Assembly: GCA_008501785.1 (NCBI GenBank) | Contig: QQUD01000228.1 | Coordinates: forward strand, 1 to 8,011 | Source: Chloroflexota bacterium | Lineage (GTDB): Bacteria; Chloroflexota; Anaerolineae; Promineifilales; Promineifilaceae | DNA: 8,011 nt | Direction of reading: 5' to 3' | In this document: piece after piece, positions 1 to 5,386 of the stretch | How positions within the stretch are numbered: position 1 is the first letter of the stretch | Layout of the letters: every line of letters starts with the position of its first letter | Notes under the pieces: model-generated | The model's input: only the letters and a program-made list of their open reading frames with translations | Databases searched by the model: none | Told to the model about the DNA's origin: nothing | Position numbers and translations under genes: made by a program

Positions 1-732
1 GCCAATGCGCGACGCATTGGGGTCGTGTTTGGGCAGCGCAGTCAGCTTTGGTGGGATTTAGCGCTGATTGAGTCACTGAATATGATTGCCCGCATTTACG
101 AAATTGAACCGGCGCGATATCAGCAGTTACTTGATCAATTTGCAGAAACGCTCGATTTAAAGGCCTTGTTAAAAGTGCCCATTCGCAGCATGTCCCTGGG
201 ACAAAAGATGCGTGCCGAACTGGCCGCCACGCTCATTCACGAACCAGAAATTGTCTATTTGGATGAGCCAACGATTGGGTTGGACTTGATTGTGAAGGAG
301 CGGATTCGTGACTTTATCAAGCAGCAAAATCGAGAAAAAGGCACGACTGTCATTTTAACCACACATGATATTGGCGATATTGAAGAGCTGTGCAAACGGG
401 TAATGATTATTGATGATGGCAAGCTAATTTATGATGGGCCAATTACGACAATTAAGGAGCGGTTTGGACAATTTCGAGAAATTAGCTTTGAAACGGCCGT
501 TTCCGTCCCCACCCTCAATTTACCAGAAGGCGCAGACCTAATCAGCGCCGAAGATCGCCAACTCAAATTGCGATTCAACCGCACCATCGCTTCCGCATCC
601 AAAGTTGCTGCCGCCGTCATGAACCAAATCGAAGTTCTCGACTTTTCACTCGCTGAACCAGACCTATCAATGGTCGTCAAGCAAATTTACCGAGGTGCTT
701 TGCAGGATGAAGGACTGAGGACTGAGGACTGA
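1..732 (+). CDS. ABC transporter ATP-binding protein, 5'-truncated by window edge (COG4586-like)
   Basis: The reading frame is open from base 1 and 243 residues are visible; the N-terminus with Walker A lies outside the window, so the GTG at 25 is not a real start. Visible motifs are the Q-loop region (VVFGQRSQLWW, residues 8-18), the signature SLGQK (65-69), Walker B IVYLDE (84-89), the D-loop GLD (93-95) and the H-loop His in TTHD (His122). The GVVFGQRSQLWWDL block is characteristic of the uncharacterised ABC-2 exporter ATPases grouped as COG4586. It should dimerise at the inner membrane and power the two permeases encoded directly downstream. Residues after about 155 form a C-terminal tail with no motif I recognise. 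The last residues (GLRTED) and the TGA stop come from a 7-base tandem repeat. The substrate cannot be read from sequence; class assignment is secure. Confidence 0.93.
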   Translation, partial: ANARRIGVVFGQRSQLWWDLALIESLNMIARIYEIEPARYQQLLDQFAETLDLKALLKVPIRSMSLGQKMRAELAATLIHEPEIVYLDEPTIGLDLIVKERIRDFIKQQNREKGTTVILTTHDIGDIEELCKRVMIIDDGKLIYDGPITTIKERFGQFREISFETAVSVPTLNLPEGADLISAEDRQLKLRFNRTIASASKVAAAVMNQIEVLDFSLAEPDLSMVVKQIYRGALQDEGLRTED

Positions 733-738
733 GGACTA
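711..738 (+). repeat. Four tandem copies of heptamer AGGACTG spanning the ATPase stop codon
   Basis: AGGACTG occurs at 711-717, 718-724 and 725-731, followed by AGGACTA at 732-738. The array encodes the last ATPase residues, contains the TGA stop (730-732) and provides the GAGG ribosome binding site (731-734) of the next gene. Short heptameric tandem repeats (STRR) are described in filamentous cyanobacteria; whether this belongs to a similar class is inference. Confidence 0.9.
731..734 (+). promoter_or_regulatory. Shine-Dalgarno GAGG for the first permease
   Basis: GAGG lies five bases before the TTG at 740 and is the best ribosome binding site near this gene. It supports the TTG start over the in-frame ATG at 800. 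It is formed by the last unit of the heptamer array. Confidence 0.55.
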
Positions 739-739
739 C

Positions 740-1564
740 TTGACTAATTTGCTTAAACCCATCCGGCGCACATTATCCGTTTACGGCGCATTCGCCGCAA
801 TGGTTCCTAAGATGTTTCTGGCCTATTCAATTTGGGTATGGATGCATTTTATTGTGCAAATTATTGCGCTGGTGATTTTTGTGGCGTTTTGGACGGCCGT
901 TTATGCAGAAAAAGAGATTATCGGGGGCCTCAATCTCAACCAAACGCTCAACTACATCATCTTGGCGCAAATATTTTTACCGGCTGTGACCTCTACCGGC
1001 ACGATTTACTACTTTGGCACATTGATGCGCGATGGCAAGATTGGTATCGAATTGCTGCGCCCGTTGGATTTTCAAGGTGCGACCTTTGCCTACACGTTTG
1101 CGCAGACGGGAGTAGGATTGGTCACGCAACTGCCCCTGGCCTTGGTGGCATGGTTCCTTTATCGATTTCAACTGCCAACTGACCCAATGATTTGGCTGGC
1201 TTTTTTGATTACGTTGCTGTTGGGTAATGGTGTTGTGTTCTTTTTTGATTGGATGCTGGGCTGCATTAGCTTTTACAGTACGGAGACATGGGGACTGGGC
1301 GTGCTGAGGTTTAGCATTTCGCTCTTTTTTAGCGGCTCTTTGGTGCCGCTGACAATGATGCCGGATTGGTTGGCGGGGTTAACGGCCGTTCTCCCATTTG
1401 CGCAAGCCCTCTACATGCCGGTATCCATTTTAGGCGGCATTACCCCATTAGCTGATGTACCTCAAATCTGGTTGATACAGCTGGTGTATTTGATTGTGTT
1501 GGGATACCTGTCCCGCATTGTCTTCCGCATTGCTGTACGCAAAGTGACAGTGCAAGGAGGATAA
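740..1564 (+). CDS. ABC-2-type transporter permease (COG4587-like)
   Basis: This 274-residue integral membrane protein has about six hydrophobic segments (roughly residues 34-55, 72-92, 115-142, 150-173, 188-207 and 243-265). The polar stretch GKIGIELLRPLDF (99-111) between TM2 and TM3 probably contacts the ATPase, and SGSLVPLTMMPDWL (198-211) is typical of this uncharacterised ABC-2 permease group. It starts eight bases after the ATPase stop, so the two are co-transcribed. The TTG start is chosen because a GAGG sits five bases upstream and because the family carries a cytoplasmic segment before TM1; an ATG at 800 would give a protein 20 residues shorter. It should be one half of a heterodimeric membrane pore with the following permease. 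Direction is probably export; the substrate is unknown. Confidence 0.9.
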   Translation: MTNLLKPIRRTLSVYGAFAAMVPKMFLAYSIWVWMHFIVQIIALVIFVAFWTAVYAEKEIIGGLNLNQTLNYIILAQIFLPAVTSTGTIYYFGTLMRDGKIGIELLRPLDFQGATFAYTFAQTGVGLVTQLPLALVAWFLYRFQLPTDPMIWLAFLITLLLGNGVVFFFDWMLGCISFYSTETWGLGVLRFSISLFFSGSLVPLTMMPDWLAGLTAVLPFAQALYMPVSILGGITPLADVPQIWLIQLVYLIVLGYLSRIVFRIAVRKVTVQGG

Positions 1565-1590
1565 GGTTGTTTTTGACTGTTGAGGTTTAA
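1554..1590 (+). other. Candidate seven-codon leader ORF with perfect Shine-Dalgarno
   Basis: AAGGAGG (1554-1560) lies inside the last codons of the first permease, six bases before a TTG at 1567. That TTG opens the mini-ORF MFLTVEV, which ends with TAA at 1588-1590 inside the left arm of the hairpin described here. It is in the same frame as the next permease (ATG 1615), which has no visible ribosome binding site of its own. A leader or coupling role is inference; the strong SD could be coincidental coding sequence (VQGG). Confidence 0.3.
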
Positions 1591-1600
1591 GAAAACCTCA
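1581..1600 (+). promoter_or_regulatory. Hairpin between the two permease genes
   Basis: TGAGGTTT (1581-1588) and AAACCTCA (1593-1600) are perfectly complementary, giving an 8-bp stem with the four-base loop AAGA. It ends 14 bases before the ATG at 1615, inside the operon. No T-run follows on either strand, so it is not a convincing intrinsic terminator. It could shape mRNA processing or translation of the second permease. Confidence 0.55.
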
Positions 1601-1614
1601 GTGGTCTTTCAAAT

Positions 1615-2406
1615 ATGATTCACTACCTGAAACTCTACGGTTACTTTTTAAAGCAGCGGTTTAAAATTTTGATGGAGTACCGCGTCAATTTTTTGATCGG
1701 GGCCAGTTCCAGCATCTTTATGCAGGGTGCAACGATTTTGACAATCTGGGTGGTGATGCGCCAAATTCCCAGTTTAAATGGCTGGACGTTAACAGAAATT
1801 TGGTTTATCTATGGCTTGTTAACGCTCTCTAAATCACTTAACCATATGTTTGCTGACAATTTGTGGACGTTAGGGGAGCAGTACGTACGAACCGGCATGT
1901 TTGATCGCTTTTTGGTGCGCCCGATTGACCCACTGTTTCACCTATTGGCGGATCGGTTTTGTCATGATGGGGTTGGACATTTTATTGTGGGGCTGGCGTT
2001 GGTGGGAACGGCCGTTCCTACGCTCGGTATCACCTGGACCCCATTCAAACTTTTTTACCTGATTATCGCAGTCATCAGTGGTGGCATTATTTTCATGGCG
2101 CTTAATTTGCTCACGGGCGTTTCCGCCTTTTGGGTAATGGATTCTGTACCAGTAATTCGTGTTGTTTTCGAAACCCACGAATTCGCCAAATACCCGCTTT
2201 CTATTTACCCAAAAGGCATCAGCATTTTGCTAACCTGGCTGATCCCTTACGGCTTTGCCTCATTTTACCCAGCCAGTTATTTACTGAATCGTGATGTCAA
2301 CCTGTTATTAGCGTGGAGCGGTCCTATCGTTGCCGTCGTCTTGCTATTTATCAGTTACCGATTTTGGTTATTTGGATTACGCCACTACAGCAGCACAGGT
2401 TCCTAA
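1615..2406 (+). CDS. ABC-2-type transporter permease (COG3694-like)
   Basis: This 263-residue membrane protein has about six hydrophobic segments (roughly 25-48, 62-80, 118-138, 144-172, 203-222 and 229-252). The conserved cytoplasmic stretch GMFDRFLVRPIDPLF (94-108) and the YPLSIYP motif (193-199) mark the second-permease group (COG3694, ABC-2 family) that normally follows a COG4587 permease. The order ATPase-permease-permease is the usual one for these exporters. The start must be the ATG at 1615: an in-frame TAA lies at 1588 and no other usual start codon follows it. No Shine-Dalgarno precedes this ATG, so translation may depend on upstream translation or on the hairpin before it. Length matches the family and nothing suggests a pseudogene. 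The substrate is unknown. Confidence 0.9.
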   Translation: MIHYLKLYGYFLKQRFKILMEYRVNFLIGASSSIFMQGATILTIWVVMRQIPSLNGWTLTEIWFIYGLLTLSKSLNHMFADNLWTLGEQYVRTGMFDRFLVRPIDPLFHLLADRFCHDGVGHFIVGLALVGTAVPTLGITWTPFKLFYLIIAVISGGIIFMALNLLTGVSAFWVMDSVPVIRVVFETHEFAKYPLSIYPKGISILLTWLIPYGFASFYPASYLLNRDVNLLLAWSGPIVAVVLLFISYRFWLFGLRHYSSTGS

Positions 2407-2457
2407 GATTGCATCCCCAAAGCTTACATTAACCTGAGTTCGAAGATAGGAAATAGA

Positions 2458-2487
2458 ACACAGATAAACGCAGATGATCATAGATTT
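2458..2487. repeat. Three degenerate 10-base units in the convergent intergenic gap
   Basis: ACACAGATAA (2458-2467), ACGCAGATGA (2468-2477) and TCATAGATTT (2478-2487) follow one another with the shared core CA(C/T)AGAT or close variants. Repeats of the ACACAGATAAACGCAGATG type are common in intergenic DNA of many bacteria, to my recollection. The rest of the 130-base gap (2407-2536) shows no gene and no clear terminator with a T-run. Confidence 0.55.
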
Positions 2488-2536
2488 CTGATTGCTAAAC
2501 AGTTGCGATTCACAGCCAAAGGGTGGCAGATTTGAA

Positions 2537-3253
2537 TTAAAAAGCATGTGGACGTAATGAATGGCAAACATTCACCAATTCGTAATAGCGCCCATGCCTT
2601 TTAGCATACGAGATCAACTCTCTTGATTTCCCACTTATTCCAGTACCACCGAGCATTTCATATTCCACATCAATATTGAAACACAAATCTCGCAACTCTT
2701 CCTCGTTATAGCATTTATCTATAATTTCCCTGAGCCTTCGAGCTGAAATCGAATTAGTTGTCCGAGTGCATGCCATACTTTCGTTCTGGACGACTTTCAC
2801 TCGGTCAAATGCTCTTGATATAGCTTTCGCTACCTCAAGTGGCTCAATCCCGTCTTTAGGTAGATAGTAATCAAGCCCATAATAATCTCTCAGATCAAGC
2901 AATTTTGAGGGTGAAATAGTCTCACCACTAATCATTAAACAGGCAACTTCAGGATATTCTATCTTGATGTACTGTAAGATTTCTGCACCTTGCAGCACAT
3001 GCGTTTTTTCGCTCCCTTCCCCGAGCGGGAAGCGTAAATCAATCGTTGCTAAAACAAACTTTTCGCCATTCCTTTGTGCTTCTTCAAGTAAGATTTTGGC
3101 TTGTCTAAAACTTGTTGTCGTTACAGGATGAAATTTCAACAACCTTGCATAACGTGCAAGTAATTTGCAAAATTCTTCGTTGTCATCGATGATCAAGACT
3201 TTTGGAGGACCATCTTGTGCTGAAAACATTTCTTTTGAGAAACTTGGTAACAC
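2537..3253 (-). CDS. Response regulator: receiver domain fused to an effector-associated (EAD7-like) domain
   Basis: This is a 238-residue protein. Residues 18-150 form a CheY-like receiver with all key residues: acidic pair Asp23/Asp24 (VLIIDDNEEF), phospho-acceptor Asp72 (ATIDLRF), switch Ser109 (MISG) and Lys133 (LPKD). After a short linker, residues 170-236 carry no helix-turn-helix or enzyme motif but resemble EAD7, an adaptor domain described in bacterial NTP-dependent conflict and apoptosis-like systems; the cues are YNEEELRDLCF (182-192), VEYEMLGG (196-203) and KSRELISYAKRHGR (209-222). Phosphorylation probably controls docking to a partner with a matching EAD. GTG at 3253 is chosen because AAAGGA lies about seven bases upstream; ATG at 3229 is the alternative. 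It is the last gene of the kinase module, 55 bases after the soluble kinase. Receiver call is firm; EAD7 rests on recalled consensus. Confidence 0.88.
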   Translation of the reverse strand: MLPSFSKEMFSAQDGPPKVLIIDDNEEFCKLLARYARLLKFHPVTTTSFRQAKILLEEAQRNGEKFVLATIDLRFPLGEGSEKTHVLQGAEILQYIKIEYPEVACLMISGETISPSKLLDLRDYYGLDYYLPKDGIEPLEVAKAISRAFDRVKVVQNESMACTRTTNSISARRLREIIDKCYNEEELRDLCFNIDVEYEMLGGTGISGKSRELISYAKRHGRYYELVNVCHSLRPHAF

Positions 3254-3260
3254 TGCTCAA

Positions 3261-3267
3261 TTCCTTT
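3261..3267 (-). promoter_or_regulatory. Shine-Dalgarno AAAGGAA supporting the GTG start of the response regulator
   Basis: On the minus strand AAAGGAA is followed seven bases later by GTG (3253-3251). The downstream ATG at 3229 has only an A-rich AAAAGAA immediately before it, which is a poorer and badly spaced site. This decides for the GTG. Confidence 0.6.
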
Positions 3268-3308
3268 CAAAATGTTCTGAACGTGATTATTAATTTTCTA
3301 AATTGGCC

Positions 3309-5246
3309 TTATGCAATAATTGGAAAGTAAACTCGGAAAGTTGTTCCTTTCTGCCAGACGCTCTCAACTTCGACGTTTCCGCCTAATCCTTCGATAAAAT
3401 CTTTTGTCCAAAACAAACCAAACCCTAGCCCTGATTCTTTTGTACTCCAACGCATTTTAAAGATTTTATTGACGTTTTCCTTCAATATTCCAAAACCATT
3501 ATCTTCTATCTCTATCAATATTTGCGAATTCTCAGTTAAAAAACTATGAATTCGAAGCTTCCCTTTCTTATCCCCCTTCCCCCGAATGGCTTCAACAGCA
3601 TTCTTAATTAAAATGCTGAACGCCTCTGTCAGCATATCTGGAGACGCCTCGACCATTGGTAATGATTCATAAACCTGAAAGTCCACTTTAATATCTGCGG
3701 CAGCGTGTTCCGGAATTATTTTGTTACGTGCATTTTGCAAACATGTGTTGATGTTTATCGGTTTGTGTTCTACTTGACGCCACGGTTCGTGTAATTGATC
3801 CAAACGATCTCGGATCACATCTAAACGTTCAATTACTTTAGGTGTTGAAGAAATAATTTCATGTCTTTGCTCTTCGGGAAATTGTTCGATATATGGCAAT
3901 AGCTGAAGTGAGCCGCGAATAAATCCAATATCATTCCGAAATTGGTGAACAGACTTTGAAGCACTAAATGCCATTGTTCCGAAAACTTGAGCAACCTGTC
4001 GTTGTTCATCTATCTCCCGGTAAAGTTGCGCATTAAAAATACCCGCAGCAGCTTGTTGACCAAAGGCCTGCAGCAACTCAATCTCTTCATTCTGAAAACC
4101 GGAAGGGTTCGTTGTTGCTGCAAATAAATTACCAACAATTTGCGGATTACTACCATCAGGAGCCTGTAAGAAAAATGGAATCGCAATCACCTGAGAAATT
4201 TTTAATGCACGTTGAATGAGCGAAATCACAGGTTTGGTAATGCTGTTAACAGGAATAATAGGTGTAAACAAGCTTGAAAGATTATCATTCACAACCGGAG
4301 CTTTTTCATTTACGGCCTGAACACTCAAGTTTTCTTTATATTCTGGTTTGTGAACATAAACTCTTGCAATTTCAGGATCAGACATACTGATTTTCTTTCC
4401 CAGAACTTTAGAAATCCTGGATTCCCAAGTTTGAATTTGCCCATTTGTCGCCAATTCTGGATTTACATAAAAAGCTCGAACAGGTAGTGAATCATCCTGC
4501 CCATAGGTGGCAACCATTGCACCTACATAACCCAAAACATTGACAACACCCTCGGCAATTTCCTGGAGTACATCATCTTCTTTTTTGATTCTCGTTTGAA
4601 TTTCTGTCGTGAGATGCCTCGCAACTCGTAAAACTTGCAATCGATGACGTTCAATATCGATAGAAGCAGCAGCGTGACGACCAAATGCCGTTAATATTTG
4701 CATATCTTGTTCAGAAATTGGTGTGCTTTTTGCGGCAAATAAATTGCCCACAATTTCTGGTTCTTTGCCATTAGGAGAGTCTAGAAAAAATGGTACGGCT
4801 ACCACTTGTTTTACCTTTAGTGCAGGCTGGATGATTCCTTTAACTATCGGCTTGGTCACTCTATTTGATGGGACAATTGGCGTAAAGAGCGAAAACAAAT
4901 CGTCACTAACAATAGCTTTTTTCTTTATAAATGCACGCACGCTCAGATTATTTCTGTATTCGTTGTTATCTACATAAACGCGAGCAAGCTTGGGGTCCGA
5001 AATGGAAACCGGTTTTCTTAATAATTTTGAAATGCGCTCTTCCCATTTATGTAATTGCTCAACTGTAGCTAAATTTGGGTTAATGTAAAACGCATAGACT
5101 GGCAATGCATTATCCTCCTCAAGCATAGCAATCATTGCACCTGTGTACCCAAGTGATTCAACAATATCTTTTGCTATTCTTTGAAAGGTAATACCTAATC
5201 TTGTCTTATCAATGGAAATTGAATGATCTGAAAATTGAGTTGTCAT
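3309..5246 (-). CDS. Soluble sensor histidine kinase with duplicated GAF-like domains
   Basis: This 645-residue protein has no membrane segment, so it is cytosolic. Two GAF-like sensor units (about 28-198 and 233-403) are strikingly alike: LGYTGAM/LGYVGAM, AFY-NP-LAT, SDP--ARVYV, SLFTPI-P and IVGNLFAA recur at an offset of 205-206 residues. A helical segment (410-485) holds a divergent H-box, SVHQFRNDIG, with His434 the likely phospho-acceptor. The HATPase domain follows: N-box KNAVEAI (Asn549), G1 EDNGFGI (Asp582), F-box IFKMRWSTK (595-603) and G2 GLGFGL (606-611). It should autophosphorylate on an unknown cue and pass phosphate to the response regulator 55 bases downstream. ATG at 5246 is the first in-frame start and lacks a clear SD. 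The ligand cannot be inferred. Kinase class is certain; partner assignment follows from adjacency. Confidence 0.92.
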   Translation of the reverse strand: MTTQFSDHSISIDKTRLGITFQRIAKDIVESLGYTGAMIAMLEEDNALPVYAFYINPNLATVEQLHKWEERISKLLRKPVSISDPKLARVYVDNNEYRNNLSVRAFIKKKAIVSDDLFSLFTPIVPSNRVTKPIVKGIIQPALKVKQVVAVPFFLDSPNGKEPEIVGNLFAAKSTPISEQDMQILTAFGRHAAASIDIERHRLQVLRVARHLTTEIQTRIKKEDDVLQEIAEGVVNVLGYVGAMVATYGQDDSLPVRAFYVNPELATNGQIQTWESRISKVLGKKISMSDPEIARVYVHKPEYKENLSVQAVNEKAPVVNDNLSSLFTPIIPVNSITKPVISLIQRALKISQVIAIPFFLQAPDGSNPQIVGNLFAATTNPSGFQNEEIELLQAFGQQAAAGIFNAQLYREIDEQRQVAQVFGTMAFSASKSVHQFRNDIGFIRGSLQLLPYIEQFPEEQRHEIISSTPKVIERLDVIRDRLDQLHEPWRQVEHKPININTCLQNARNKIIPEHAAADIKVDFQVYESLPMVEASPDMLTEAFSILIKNAVEAIRGKGDKKGKLRIHSFLTENSQILIEIEDNGFGILKENVNKIFKMRWSTKESGLGFGLFWTKDFIEGLGGNVEVESVWQKGTTFRVYFPIIA

Positions 5247-5386
5247 TTTATGGTAACTTGCTTAAAAATAAGAAACGCGCCTGTTAATATGCAATAGGTC
5301 AAATAGGTTATTACTATATCAAATAATTTCTATAAACCCAGTCAATATGCCCCCGTATCTGAAGAAATCCTACGTGAAAATAAACC
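5247..5386 (-). other. 140-base AT-rich gap between the two kinase genes, possible internal promoter
   Basis: No ORF or RNA gene is visible. On the minus strand TTGACT (5345-5340) is followed 21 bases later by TATAGT (5318-5313). The elements look like -35 and -10 boxes but the spacing is longer than the usual 16-18 bases, so an internal promoter for the soluble kinase and regulator is only a possibility. No terminator hairpin with a T-run follows the upstream gene. Confidence 0.25.

Noticed and set aside
25..27. GTG at 25 as the start of the ABC ATPase
   Set aside because: The frame is open to base 1 with in-family residues (RRIGVV) before it, and Walker A is missing. The gene is cut by the window edge and does not start here.
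1581..1610. Hairpin between the permeases as an intrinsic terminator
   Set aside because: The stem is convincing but no run of T follows on the plus strand and none on the minus strand. Termination inside this three-gene cassette would also be unexpected.
2515..2527. GCCA/TGGC mini-hairpin after the response regulator as a terminator
   Set aside because: Only four base pairs with a five-base loop and no following T-run on the minus strand.
2377..2571. Small minus-strand ORF of 64 residues across the convergent gap
   Set aside because: It overlaps the end of the second permease and the end of the response regulator, has no SD or recognisable family, and is Cys-rich and irregular. It is treated as chance.
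3272..3284. GTTCTGAAC short palindrome upstream of the response regulator as a LexA-type box
   Set aside because: Half-site order and spacing do not fit known SOS boxes, and a 9-base match is easily due to chance.
4723..4977. Plus-strand ORF inside the soluble kinase
   Set aside because: It is antisense to a well-supported kinase domain, without SD or family resemblance. The other antisense ORFs at 429-680, 977-1171, 1942-2178, 6794-7003 and 7197-7532 were rejected for the same reason.
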